A program made the translations under genes and the position numbers. Shown here piece after piece: positions 52,275-61,803 of a stretch of 64,000 bases of DNA. The notes beneath the pieces are model-generated. The model was not told the DNA's origin and searched no databases. It saw only the letters and a list, made by a program, of their open reading frames with translations. The number at the start of each line of letters is the position of its first letter. Within the stretch, counting starts at the first letter, position 1. Source of the DNA: UBA8401 sp041665525 (lineage in GTDB: Bacteria; Bacteroidota; Ignavibacteria; UBA10030; UBA8401); contig JBAYIS010000007.1 of the NCBI GenBank assembly GCA_041665525.1, positions 69,883-133,882 of the forward strand, written 5' to 3'.

Positions 52275-52315
52275 GAGTGAAAAAAGTTGTAAAATCAGCG
52301 ATTTTTCACTGCTTT
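52275..52315 (+). terminator. Weak AT-rich hairpin after ldcA
   Basis: AGTGAAAAA (52275-52283) and TTTTTCACT (52301-52309) form a 9-bp stem followed by GCTTTT; the low GC content makes terminator activity uncertain. Confidence 0.4.
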
Positions 52316-52389
52316 TCGTTGACAAACCGTCCATTTGTGCTTACATTTATATATTCTTTTGTCGATTTGCCTGTTAAAGGATTGTTTGC

Positions 52390-52980
52390 GTGTTGAATAT
52401 TGCTGTCTTCGCTTCCGGACGCGGTTCTAATTTCGAAGCACTGTACCGTGCAATTATAGACCAGCACATTTTGGCAAAGATCGTCGTCGTCATTAGCAAC
52501 AACTCTGCATCCGGTGCGTTGACCCTGGCACAATCGTTCGGCATACCTGCCTATCATCTCAGCCAGCGTCAATTTCAAGATCCGAAAATGTATCAGCAAA
52601 AGACTCTCGAAACACTTCGGGCGTTCGGCACGAATTTTATAGTGCTGGCGGGATACATGAAGAAACTGGACTCGGAGATCATTCGTGAATTCCCGAACCG
52701 TATTATCAACATCCATCCTGCACTTCTGCCGAAGTACGGCGGCAAAGGAATGTTCGGAATGAATGTGCATTCGGCAGTGATCAATGCCGGAGAACGGGAA
52801 TCCGGCGCCACGGTGCATTTTGTAAACGAAGCGTATGACGAAGGCAACATCATTGCACAACAGACCGTTCCTGTGGATGCAAACGATACACCGGAGACGC
52901 TCGCCGCAAAAGTGCTGCAGGTTGAACATCGGCTGCTTCCGTCAATAGTTAAAATATTTTCAGAACAATCAGCAAAGTAA
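52390..52980 (+). CDS. purN: Phosphoribosylglycinamide formyltransferase
   Basis: The 196-residue protein starts at GTG. 'FASGRGSNFEAL' binds the GAR phosphate, and the catalytic Asn-His-Asp set is in 'IINIHPALLPKYGGKGMFG' and 'GATVHFVNEAYDEGNII'. It performs the third step of purine synthesis. It is 13 nt from purH. Confidence 0.96.
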   Translation: MLNIAVFASGRGSNFEALYRAIIDQHILAKIVVVISNNSASGALTLAQSFGIPAYHLSQRQFQDPKMYQQKTLETLRAFGTNFIVLAGYMKKLDSEIIREFPNRIINIHPALLPKYGGKGMFGMNVHSAVINAGERESGATVHFVNEAYDEGNIIAQQTVPVDANDTPETLAAKVLQVEHRLLPSIVKIFSEQSAK

Positions 52981-52993
52981 AGGACCATCAGAA

Positions 52994-54526
52994 TTGCTCA
53001 CCATCAAGCGTGCGCTCATAAGTGTTTCGGACAAACACGGAATAGTCGAATTTGCAGCAGCACTCCACGCTCTCGGCGTGGAAATTATTTCTACTGGAGG
53101 GACGCATTCCCTTCTTCTTTCAAAAAATATTCCGGCAAAACAGATATCTGAAATAACTGGATTTCCCGAAATCCTCGACGGCCGTGTGAAGACGTTGCAT
53201 CCTGCCGTTCATGCAGGATTGCTTGCCGTGCTGGATAATCCCGAACATAGAAAACAACTCGAAGAACATAAAATTCAACCGATCGATCTCGTTGTAGTCA
53301 ACCTTTATCCGTTCGAAGAAACCATCGCAAAACCCAACATTCCATTGGAAGAAGCAATTGAGAATATCGATATCGGCGGTCCCACCATGCTCCGGTCCGC
53401 AGCAAAGAATTACCGGTTCACTGCTGTGATTGTTAACCACAACCGATACGAACCGTTTCTGAAGGAATTGCAGGAGCGAAATGTCAGTATCAGCGAAAAT
53501 ACAAGATTCGAGTTGGCAAAAGAGGTCTTCCAGCATACAGCGCATTACGATGCGGTGATTTCGGAATATCTCTCCGGCACAACGCAACAGCTAATCCTGC
53601 CGGAGACATTCACCTTTTCTGCAAGAAAATATACTGATTTGCGGTACGGAGAGAACCCGCATCAATCTGCTGCATTGTACGGAAAATTTAATGAGTCGTT
53701 GAAGAAACTGCACGGCAAGGAATTGTCGTTCAACAATATTATTGATGCCAATGCAGCTGTCAATCTGGTTGCTGAATTTGAAGAACCGACTGCAGTGATC
53801 ATTAAGCATACCAATCCCTGCGGAGTGGGAAGCGCCGCAACACTGGAAGAAGCATACCGAAAAGCATTTGTTACAGATACGAAAGCACCCTTCGGCGGTA
53901 TTATCGCGGTAAATCGACCGCTGGATTTAAAGGCAGCCACGGCGATGAATGAGATCTTCACCGAGATTATTCTTGCTCCATCATTTGAGGAGGGCGTTCT
54001 CGATTTCCTTATGAAGAAGAAAGATCGCCGCATCGTTCAAATTCTTCATTCAACCGTTCAGGGTTACGATATCCGATCCGTTCCGGGTGGGTTGCTGGTT
54101 CAGACAAAGGATACCGGCCGCGTGCTGAAGGAACAGCTGAAAGTTGTGACCAAACGACAACCGACCGCTGACGAGCTTGCTGCCATGTTGTTCACCTGGA
54201 ATGTGGCAAAACATGTTAAATCCAATGCAATTGTCTACGGTGCAAAGGACCGAACGCTGGCAGTGGGGGCCGGACAGATGTCCCGAGTCGATTCTTCTAA
54301 AATTGCTGTATGGAAATCAAAGGAAAGTAACTTATCTTTAGAAGGAAGCGTTGTCGCTTCGGATGCGTTCTTCCCATTCGCCGACGGATTGTTGGAAGCA
54401 GTTAGTGCCGGAGCAACGGCAGTGATCCAACCCGGCGGTTCGATTCGCGATGAGGAAGTGATACAAGCAGCAAATGATCATAACATTGCCATGGTCTTCA
54501 CAGGAATTCGTCATTTCAAACATTAA
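52994..54526 (+). CDS. purH: AICAR formyltransferase/IMP cyclohydrolase
   Basis: The bifunctional protein is 510 residues starting at TTG. The N-terminal cyclohydrolase ('RALISVSDKHGIVEFA', 'ISTGGTHSLL', 'EILDGRVKTLHPAVHAGLL') is followed by the transformylase with 'IIKHTNPCGVGSAATL' and 'RIHDEE-like' end 'QPGGSIRDEEVIQAA'. It catalyses the last two steps to IMP. Confidence 0.96.
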   Translation: MLTIKRALISVSDKHGIVEFAAALHALGVEIISTGGTHSLLLSKNIPAKQISEITGFPEILDGRVKTLHPAVHAGLLAVLDNPEHRKQLEEHKIQPIDLVVVNLYPFEETIAKPNIPLEEAIENIDIGGPTMLRSAAKNYRFTAVIVNHNRYEPFLKELQERNVSISENTRFELAKEVFQHTAHYDAVISEYLSGTTQQLILPETFTFSARKYTDLRYGENPHQSAALYGKFNESLKKLHGKELSFNNIIDANAAVNLVAEFEEPTAVIIKHTNPCGVGSAATLEEAYRKAFVTDTKAPFGGIIAVNRPLDLKAATAMNEIFTEIILAPSFEEGVLDFLMKKKDRRIVQILHSTVQGYDIRSVPGGLLVQTKDTGRVLKEQLKVVTKRQPTADELAAMLFTWNVAKHVKSNAIVYGAKDRTLAVGAGQMSRVDSSKIAVWKSKESNLSLEGSVVASDAFFPFADGLLEAVSAGATAVIQPGGSIRDEEVIQAANDHNIAMVFTGIRHFKH

Positions 54527-54535
54527 ACAATCACT

Positions 54536-55561
54536 ATGGGTCTTCTAGACTATTTTTCAGCAGATATCGCCATCGATTTGGGAACTGCAAACACGCTCGT
54601 CTACATGAAGGGCAAAGGAATTGTTCTCAACGAACCGTCGATTGTAGCATTCGACCGGAACACAAAAAAGATCGTCGCCATCGGCAATGAAGCGCGAGAG
54701 ATGCTTGGCCGGACACACCGTGATATTCGCACCATCCGACCGATGCGGGATGGGGTGATTGCGGATTTCGAGATAGCCGAAGGAATGCTGCGCGAATTTA
54801 TCAAAAAAATCCATTCCAGTTGGATGCCGAGCCGTCGAATTGTTGTTTGCGTGCCGAGCGGTGTAACAGAGGTGGAAAAGCGTGCTGTGCGCGATTCTGC
54901 AGAACACGCCGGTGCAAAGGAAGTCCATCTTATCGCTGAACCAATGGCGGCGGCGATCGGTATCGGTCTGGATGTTGAAGCACCGGTCGGAAATATGATT
55001 GTTGATATCGGCGGCGGAACGACGGAAATCGCCGTCATCGCTCTCTCCGGTATCGTCAATGAAGAATCGATCCGCATCGCAGGCGATGAACTGAATAATG
55101 CCATCATCCAATTCTTCAAAAAGAACCACAATATTCTTATAGGCGAACGAACAGCGGAAGCCATCAAATGCGAAGTCGGCTCCGTGATGCCGATGAAGGA
55201 AGAAGTAACCATCCAAGTAAAAGGCCGCGACCTCGTCAACGGCATCCCGAAAACGACCGAAGCAAGTTCCGTGGAGATCCGCGAAGCATTGAACGAAAAT
55301 ATCTCCCAGATCATCGACGGCGTAAAAATGACACTGGAACGAACTCCTCCGGAACTCGCTTCCGATATTCTTGATCGCGGGATTATGCTGACGGGCGGCG
55401 GTGCACTGATTAAAGGACTCGATGAACGGCTCCGGCTGGAAACGAATTTGCCGGTGCACGTTGCAGAAGATCCGTTGACAGCAGTCGTGCGAGGTACCGG
55501 ACGTGTATTGGAGAATCTCGAAAAATATCAGAAAGTTCTTCTCACCAGCAGAAGATACTAA
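54536..55561 (+). CDS. mreB: Rod-shape-determining actin homologue MreB
   Basis: The 341-residue actin-fold protein has phosphate 1 'AIDLGTANTLVYMKGKGIV', phosphate 2 'MIVDIGGGTTEIAVIALSG' and adenosine 'GIMLTGGGALIKGLDERL'. It organises lateral cell-wall synthesis. It starts 9 nt after purH. Confidence 0.97.
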   Translation: MGLLDYFSADIAIDLGTANTLVYMKGKGIVLNEPSIVAFDRNTKKIVAIGNEAREMLGRTHRDIRTIRPMRDGVIADFEIAEGMLREFIKKIHSSWMPSRRIVVCVPSGVTEVEKRAVRDSAEHAGAKEVHLIAEPMAAAIGIGLDVEAPVGNMIVDIGGGTTEIAVIALSGIVNEESIRIAGDELNNAIIQFFKKNHNILIGERTAEAIKCEVGSVMPMKEEVTIQVKGRDLVNGIPKTTEASSVEIREALNENISQIIDGVKMTLERTPPELASDILDRGIMLTGGGALIKGLDERLRLETNLPVHVAEDPLTAVVRGTGRVLENLEKYQKVLLTSRRY

Positions 55562-55567
55562 GCTGCG

Positions 55568-56392
55568 ATGATCCAACGACTCTATCAATATTTTTTTCTG
55601 TTTAAAGAGTACGTAATACTCGTTACCCTGATCATTTTCTCCCTTGTCCTGCTCGTCATCAATGATAATCCTCAGGTACGGCAAATCCGGTCATTAACAG
55701 TCGGGACGATCGGCGTAATACAACAAACGTTCTCGTTCCTTCCGAATCTTACTGCTCTGCAGCGTGAAAACGAATTACTCCGCAAAGTGAATGTTAATCT
55801 GGCTGATGAAGTGAACTTGTTGCGCGAAGCTCGGCTGGAGAACATCCGGCTCCGGTCAATGATTGCCCTGCGCGAAACTTCGGTGGTAAAACTAACAGGT
55901 GCGAAAGTTGTTGCAAAGAATCTGAACCTTCTGCGCAATACTCTCACACTGAATGTCGGGACGAACGACAGTGTCCAGGTCGGGAATCCTATCGTCACTG
56001 GTGAAGGCCTGGTCGGCAGGATTGTCGCCGTCAGCAGCAGATATTCCATTGGTCAAATGGTGATCAACGTCGATTTCCGTGCAAGTGCAAAGATTCAACG
56101 GAGTAGAGTGGACGGCATTATTGCATGGGATGGAAAAACGCTGCTATTGAAGAATGTTGCAAAAACACAGGATGTGAAAGAGGGAGATGCAATCATCACT
56201 TCGGAATACAGCAATGCATTTCCACCGGGAATCAAGGTCGGTATCATTCGCAAGATCAGCGAAATACCGAACAGCCTGTTCAAAAAAATCGAAGTCGTTC
56301 CAACGGTGAACTTAACACAATCGGAAGAGGTGTTTGTGATGGATTACGTGTCGAGTCTTGAACGGATGGCTTTGGAACTGCAAAAGAAATAG
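55568..56392 (+). CDS. mreC: Rod-shape-determining protein MreC
   Basis: The protein is 274 residues: one transmembrane helix ('VILVTLIIFSLVLLVI', about 17-32), a coiled coil (about 60-95, 'LQRENELLRKVNVNLADEVNLL') and the beta-barrel domain with 'VGNPIVTGEGLVGRIV'. It links MreB to periplasmic wall enzymes. mreD does not follow; the next gene is convergent with no spacer. Confidence 0.94.
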   Translation: MIQRLYQYFFLFKEYVILVTLIIFSLVLLVINDNPQVRQIRSLTVGTIGVIQQTFSFLPNLTALQRENELLRKVNVNLADEVNLLREARLENIRLRSMIALRETSVVKLTGAKVVAKNLNLLRNTLTLNVGTNDSVQVGNPIVTGEGLVGRIVAVSSRYSIGQMVINVDFRASAKIQRSRVDGIIAWDGKTLLLKNVAKTQDVKEGDAIITSEYSNAFPPGIKVGIIRKISEIPNSLFKKIEVVPTVNLTQSEEVFVMDYVSSLERMALELQKK

Positions 56393-57373
56393 TTACGGCC
56401 GCAATTGTTTCAACACCGTTTGCATATCCTCCGGCAGCGCACATTCAAACCGCATCATCATTTTCGTTTGAGGATGAATAAACCCGAGCTGCCGCGCATG
56501 CAGCGCCTGGCGCGGCATCATTTCGAGTAAATTCTTCACTTCTGCCCTCTTTTTTCCATCAATACCTCCAACCGCCGTCTCTCGTCCTCCATAAGTTACA
56601 TCGCCGAACACGGGATGATGGATATGCGAAAGATGGACACGAATCTGATGCGTACGTCCCGTATGAAGATGCAAAGCTACCAAAGCAAGATATTCGAACT
56701 GTTCCAGCACTTCATACTCTGTAACAGCATGTTTTCCGTCTGCAATCACCGCAACTTTTTTTCTGTCGCTTTTGCTTCTGCCGAGCGGAGCGTCGATTGT
56801 TCCTGATGCACTTTTGAATTTTCCCCAAACTATCGCATGATATTCCCGCTCAGAGGTTTTCGCCGCAAACTGTTTTGCCAGTTTTTGATGGGTTGTTTCA
56901 TCCTTTGCCACCACTAATAATCCGCTGGTATCCTTGTCCAACCGATGCACAATGCCGGGACGAACTGTTTCGAATTCTTCGTCTTCTTCTGCATGCAATT
57001 GCGACAGTTTTTCCGAATGGTGCATCAGCGCATTGACGAGAGTTCCGGAGTAGTTTTTATACGCAGGGTGTGTCACCATTCCGGCCGGTTTGTTCACCAC
57101 GAGTAAGTAGTCGTCTTCATAGATAATTTCCAGCGGTATCGCCTCGGCCATCACCGCGGGTGGATCAGGGCGGGAAAGCTCAACAGTGATCAAATCGTCC
57201 GGCAGTACAACATAGCTTGGTTTCACCGTTTTCCCGTTTACCAACACTTCTCCATTCTTGATAGCCTCCTGAACTTTGGTCCGTGTGGCATTCTCTGTGT
57301 GCGACGTAAGATACACATCGAGCCGCTCTTTTGTCTGCCCGGGAGGAATCCGTATTTCAAAATGGTTTTTCAT
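56393..57373 (-). CDS. rluD: RluA/RluD-family 23S rRNA pseudouridine synthase
   Basis: The protein is 326 residues. An S4 RNA-binding domain ('RLDVYLTSH...KVQEAIKNGEVLVNG') precedes the synthase with the catalytic Asp in 'GIVHRLDKDTSGLLVVAK'. RluD-type enzymes modify helix 69 of 23S rRNA; RluA/RluC specificities cannot be separated by eye. The stop codon directly abuts the mreC stop. Confidence 0.88.
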   Translation of the reverse strand: MKNHFEIRIPPGQTKERLDVYLTSHTENATRTKVQEAIKNGEVLVNGKTVKPSYVVLPDDLITVELSRPDPPAVMAEAIPLEIIYEDDYLLVVNKPAGMVTHPAYKNYSGTLVNALMHHSEKLSQLHAEEDEEFETVRPGIVHRLDKDTSGLLVVAKDETTHQKLAKQFAAKTSEREYHAIVWGKFKSASGTIDAPLGRSKSDRKKVAVIADGKHAVTEYEVLEQFEYLALVALHLHTGRTHQIRVHLSHIHHPVFGDVTYGGRETAVGGIDGKKRAEVKNLLEMMPRQALHARQLGFIHPQTKMMMRFECALPEDMQTVLKQLRP

Positions 57374-57395
57374 TACACGGTGTGATGAGTTCCGG

Positions 57396-57426
57396 AAAAA
57401 AAAGATGCCCGCGGTCGGCGAGCATC
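57396..57426 (-). terminator. Terminator between lspA and rluD
   Basis: On the minus strand GATGCTCGC (57418-57426) pairs with GCGGGCATC (57404-57412) with one mismatch, then T8 (57396-57403). rluD begins only 22 nt later, so it needs read-through or a promoter in or above this hairpin. Confidence 0.75.
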
Positions 57427-57453
57427 GGATGAAAGTGTTATTTTGTCAATCCG

Positions 57454-58071
57454 TTATGTGGACGAAGTGGATTCGGTAGAAGAGTCCGTCGTCGCGACAG
57501 ATGATGTCTCAACGGCAGGCAATTCCTCTTCCTGGTCCACAAACGAGCGATGGAAGATGAGCATCATCAACACACCGACAGAAACGGAAGCATCCGCAAT
57601 ATTGAATACCCAGAACCGTGTCAGATAAAATCCCCACAGGTCAATATTGAAGAAATCGAAATCGATGAAATCGACGACTTTACCGTGGAATAATTCGGAC
57701 TCTCCATAAATCACCCCGTAGAATGTCCGGTCGATCAAATTGCCGATCGCACCCCCCAGGATCAACGCAAGGGAAATGCGAAACAGAAGCTTTTCCGTCC
57801 GCATCACATATAAATACAAAAGAATGCCGAGACTGGCAGCAATAGAGAATAACGTCAGGAAGAGTTTCCCATCGACAACTTCGATACCGAACGCCATTCC
57901 GGGATTTTCAATAAAGGTGATCCTGAGAAAATCCCCGATTACCTGAATCGAATTCCCCAGCTGCATTCCCGGCACGGAAATACCCAGCGCCGGGAACTCG
58001 ATCCCTTTCACCATAAACTTCGTGACCTGGTCAGCGATGACGATAAATACGGTTAAGAAAAGAACTCTCAC
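57454..58071 (-). CDS. lspA: Lipoprotein signal peptidase (signal peptidase II)
   Basis: The protein has 205 residues if it starts at the GTG at 58071, two bases after the preceding stop; an ATG at 58104 would add eleven residues overlapping that gene. Four transmembrane helices and the catalytic Asp pair in 'GNLIDRTFYG' and 'FNIADASVSVGVL' are present. It cleaves prolipoprotein signal peptides. An acidic/Ser/Thr-rich tail of about 25 residues is extra. Confidence 0.93.
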   Translation of the reverse strand: MRVLFLTVFIVIADQVTKFMVKGIEFPALGISVPGMQLGNSIQVIGDFLRITFIENPGMAFGIEVVDGKLFLTLFSIAASLGILLYLYVMRTEKLLFRISLALILGGAIGNLIDRTFYGVIYGESELFHGKVVDFIDFDFFNIDLWGFYLTRFWVFNIADASVSVGVLMMLIFHRSFVDQEEELPAVETSSVATTDSSTESTSST

Positions 58072-58073
58072 AA

Positions 58074-58571
58074 TTACATCGATCCCTTCTTCAGATTCTT
58101 GCACTCAATGCACAATTGCGCATGCGGTACCGCTTCCAGCCGTGCTTTCGGAATCAGTTTACCGCAATTAATGCAGAATCCGTACGTCCCTTTGTCGATC
58201 CGCTTCAATGCATCATCAAGGTAGTTTAAGAACTTCCCTTCGCGTGAGGCAAATAAAAAAGTTTTCTCGCGTTCCATCGCATCCGTCCCCTGCTCCATGT
58301 GCGTGGAATAGGTAGAGTTCTCGCTGGCGTATTCCCCTGTTGTCACATCCATCATACTCTCTTTCAAGATCGCGAGCTCTTCCAGGATCTCTTTCCTTTT
58401 CTCCGTAATAATCCCTTTAAAATAGGTAAGATCCTTTGCGCCGTATCCTTTGACCGCTTTCTTTTTGACCGGTTTCACAACGGCGGTTTTCATTTTCGCA
58501 GCCGATGTTTTCGGATGTGCCGCTTTTTTTGCCGGTTTGGATTTTGCTTTTTTGATGACCTTTTTTGCCAT
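58074..58571 (-). CDS. TraR/DksA-family zinc-finger protein
   Basis: The protein is 165 residues from the ATG at 58571 with AGGAT six bases upstream. A Lys/Ala/Pro-rich N-terminal tail (about 1-45) precedes a coiled coil and the four-cysteine zinc finger 'GFCINCGKLIPKARLEAVPHAQLCIECK'. The basic tail may bind nucleic acid. DksA relatives act on RNA polymerase; the conserved coiled-coil tip Asp pair of true DksA was not recognised, so it is left as family member. Confidence 0.88.
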   Translation of the reverse strand: MAKKVIKKAKSKPAKKAAHPKTSAAKMKTAVVKPVKKKAVKGYGAKDLTYFKGIITEKRKEILEELAILKESMMDVTTGEYASENSTYSTHMEQGTDAMEREKTFLFASREGKFLNYLDDALKRIDKGTYGFCINCGKLIPKARLEAVPHAQLCIECKNLKKGSM

Positions 58572-58604
58572 TGTTATCCTTTTTGAAAATGACAATGCAG
58601 TGGT

Positions 58605-61600
58605 TTAGACTTTGGTAATGCTAATCTCACATTGAATACCGTTGATCTCTTCTTTCACAGAATTCCCGTTTACCGATGATTTTTGCAATCCAACGCTGAG
58701 TGTCTCACTCATAATGTACGTTGACGACTGCAACAATGCTTCCGATAATTCATCATTCGTATTGAATACGATCGAGATCCGGTCCGTCACTTCAAGGCCC
58801 GAATCTTTTCGGAGGTTTTGAATTCGGCTGACAAATTCACGAGCAAATCCTTCCGTCCGCAGTTCCGGCGTGATCTCCGTATCCAGTGCAACGGTTACTT
58901 TCCCGTCGGATTCCACAATCCAGCCTTTAATCTCCTCAGCCACAATCTCAACATCCTCGTGAACGATGGTTGCCGAATTCCCTTCAACCGTGATCTGAAC
59001 TGTACCGTCACTGTTAAGTGTGCTAATCTGTTCCGGCGTAAAGGTACGAATTACTTCGGCAACTTTCGATGTCGATTTTCCATATTTATTACCAAGCGCC
59101 CGGAAATTCGGTTTAATCTTATATTTGATGATATCCTGGTCTATTTTTGCATCCAGTTGCTTCACATTGATCTCGTCCAGAATAATATCCTCTACCGATT
59201 TTAGAAGGGCATATTCTACCTGATCCTTCACCGGTACCAGAATCTTCAGCAGCGGCTGTCGCACCTTCAGGTTCGATTTCATCCGCATCGCACGAACCAA
59301 ACCCACGATCCGAATGGCACGATCCATGCGTTTCTCCAGCGCCGGATCGATCGCGGCAGCATCTGCCGCCGGAAGAGCCGCCAGGTGAACGGAAGGTCGT
59401 GATTCCCTGCCGGAAACGGTATTCAAATTGCGGAATATCTCTTCCGCCAAAAACGGAGCGATAGGCGCCGTCAATTTTACGATGGCTTCAAGACACTCAT
59501 ACAGTGTTTGATATGCCGCAGTCTTGTCTTTCCCTTTTTCGCTCTTCCAGAACCGACGGCGATTGCGGCGGACATACCAGTTGGACAGATTGTCCAAAGT
59601 AAAATCTGCGATTGCGCGCGACGCTCGTGTCAGGTCATACTCATCCATGTATTGTTTGTAGTCCTTCACCAGCGAGTTGAGCGAGGAAATAATCCATCGG
59701 TCGATCTCTGCACGTTCAGCAATCGGCACAATCGGTTCGCTAAAGTTGAACTTGTCGATGTTTGCGTATAATGCGAAGAAGGAATACGTATTCACCAACG
59801 TGCTGAAGAATTTCCTCTGTACCTCTCCGATGCCCTCCTCATCGAACAATGTGGGACGCCATACAGGCGACTGTGAGACGAGATACCATCGGGTGGCATC
59901 GGCGCCGTATTTTGCGATTAGTCCGAACGGATCGACCGTATTTCCTTTGGACTTGGACATCTTCTGCCCGCTCTTGTCCAGAATCAATTCATTTACCAAT
60001 ACATTCTTGTACGCCGGTTTATCGAACAGGAACGATCCGATGGAATGCAGCGTATAGAACCAACCGCGCGTCTGATCGATCCCTTCTGAGATAAAATCGG
60101 CGGGATAGGCAGAAGCAAAGATCTCCTTGTTCTCGAAAGGATAATGCCATTGTGCAAACGGCATCGCGCCGGAATCGAACCACACATCGATCAATTCGGG
60201 CGTACGTTTCAAATAGGTTCCGGCAGCGGATTTGAAAGCCAAGCGATCGACCGTCGGTTTATGCGGATCAAGCGTTTTGATGTCTTCTTTGGTGAATATC
60301 TTTCCAGTCGGAGTTCCGTTTTCATCAAGCCACTCCGCTCCGATCAACTCCTCGAAACTTCCCACGCACTTCATCTCTTTGCCATCTTCCGAAAGCCAAA
60401 TCGGCAAGGGCGTACCCCAATAACGGTCGCGTGAAAGTGCCCAATCCTTATTCTCTTCCAGCCAGTTTCCAAACCGGCCTTCGCCGACTTCTTTCGGTAT
60501 CCATTTGATCTGCTTATTCAGATCGATCATTCGTTGTGCATATTTTGTCGTGCTGATATACCATGATGTACGGGCGTAATACAAAAGCGGCGAAGAACAA
60601 CGCCAGCAATGCGGATAGCTGTGTTGATACTGCTCTTTCTTGTACAGAATGTTTCGTGCTTTTAGATTGATGATGATATCGGCATCCGCATCCTTCACGA
60701 ATTTTCCTTTGAAGTCCGTTACTGCTTCTTCAAACTCACCGGACTTGTTAACTGGATGGATCGTTGGTAGTCCGTATTTGCGGCAGGTTTGATAGTCGTC
60801 CTCGCCGTACGCAGGAGCCATGTGAACAATGCCGGAACCAGAATCCGTTGTGACGAAATTCCCTTCCACCACATACCATCCTTTTTCAGTGACCTGATGG
60901 TAGTTGAAGATCCGTTCATATTCTTTTCCAAGCAATTCCTTCCCCTTGAATTCGGCAATCACCACATGCTTTTCTTTCAGCACTTCCAGGCGGGCTTTGG
61001 CAAGAATAAAGAATTCTCCTGTGGGACGTGTTTCCTCTCCTTCACCGTGCAGCAACTCCACTTTCACATAATCGATATCAGGATGTACCGCAAGCGCCAC
61101 ATTAGAAATCAATGTCCAGGGAGTCGTCGTCCACACAAGGAAATACGTATGCTGTTCAGTTTTCAATTTCATCTTCACATACACACTGGGATCTTTCACA
61201 TCCTTATATCCAAGTGCAACTTCGTGGGAGGAGAGCGGAGTTTCACAGCGGGGACAGTATGGTTGAATCTTGTACCCTCGATAAATCATCTCTTTGGTGT
61301 AATACTGTTTTAGTGCCCACCAGATCGACTCGATATAATTATTGTGGAAGGTGACATACGGATCGTTCAGGTCGACCCAATATCCCATTTCCCGGGTCAG
61401 TTTTTCCCAATCGGTCTTATATTTCCAAACGGATTCTTTGCACAGTTGATTGAATTTTTCCACACCGTAACTTAGGATCTCATCTTTGTGCTTGATGCCG
61501 ATCTGTTTTTCCACTTCGATTTCTACCGGCAGACCATGGGTATCCCAACCAGCTTTGCGATGGACCTGGAATCCACTCATGGTCTTATAACGGCAGAACG

Positions 61601-61799
61601 CATCTTTGAGTGTCCGGGCCATAACGTGATGAATACCGGGTTTGCCGTTAGCAGTCGGCGGACCTTCATAAAACGTGTACAGCGGTTTCCCGTTCCGGGA
61701 ACTCACCGATTCTTCGAAGATCTTATGAGCTTCCCAGAATTTCAGAATTTCTTGTTCAACGGCGGCGTAATTGATTTTATCGGTAAGTTCTTTAAACAT
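58605..61799 (-). CDS. ileS: Isoleucyl-tRNA synthetase
   Basis: The class I synthetase is 1064 residues. The HIGH-equivalent is 'PGIHHVMARTLKD' and the KMSKS loop is 'SGQKMSKSKGNTVDP'; an editing CP1 domain lies between. The length and C-terminal region match the eukaryote-like IleS2 type, which is often less sensitive to mupirocin (family knowledge, not testable here). Confidence 0.96.
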   Translation of the reverse strand: MFKELTDKINYAAVEQEILKFWEAHKIFEESVSSRNGKPLYTFYEGPPTANGKPGIHHVMARTLKDAFCRYKTMSGFQVHRKAGWDTHGLPVEIEVEKQIGIKHKDEILSYGVEKFNQLCKESVWKYKTDWEKLTREMGYWVDLNDPYVTFHNNYIESIWWALKQYYTKEMIYRGYKIQPYCPRCETPLSSHEVALGYKDVKDPSVYVKMKLKTEQHTYFLVWTTTPWTLISNVALAVHPDIDYVKVELLHGEGEETRPTGEFFILAKARLEVLKEKHVVIAEFKGKELLGKEYERIFNYHQVTEKGWYVVEGNFVTTDSGSGIVHMAPAYGEDDYQTCRKYGLPTIHPVNKSGEFEEAVTDFKGKFVKDADADIIINLKARNILYKKEQYQHSYPHCWRCSSPLLYYARTSWYISTTKYAQRMIDLNKQIKWIPKEVGEGRFGNWLEENKDWALSRDRYWGTPLPIWLSEDGKEMKCVGSFEELIGAEWLDENGTPTGKIFTKEDIKTLDPHKPTVDRLAFKSAAGTYLKRTPELIDVWFDSGAMPFAQWHYPFENKEIFASAYPADFISEGIDQTRGWFYTLHSIGSFLFDKPAYKNVLVNELILDKSGQKMSKSKGNTVDPFGLIAKYGADATRWYLVSQSPVWRPTLFDEEGIGEVQRKFFSTLVNTYSFFALYANIDKFNFSEPIVPIAERAEIDRWIISSLNSLVKDYKQYMDEYDLTRASRAIADFTLDNLSNWYVRRNRRRFWKSEKGKDKTAAYQTLYECLEAIVKLTAPIAPFLAEEIFRNLNTVSGRESRPSVHLAALPAADAAAIDPALEKRMDRAIRIVGLVRAMRMKSNLKVRQPLLKILVPVKDQVEYALLKSVEDIILDEINVKQLDAKIDQDIIKYKIKPNFRALGNKYGKSTSKVAEVIRTFTPEQISTLNSDGTVQITVEGNSATIVHEDVEIVAEEIKGWIVESDGKVTVALDTEITPELRTEGFAREFVSRIQNLRKDSGLEVTDRISIVFNTNDELSEALLQSSTYIMSETLSVGLQKSSVNGNSVKEEINGIQCEISITKV

Positions 61800-61803
61800 A
61801 CAG

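Noticed and set aside
54557..55684. Open frame of 375 codons antisense to mreB/mreC
   Set aside because: It mirrors the conserved mreB codons, lacks any family motif and has a composition typical of an antisense shadow.
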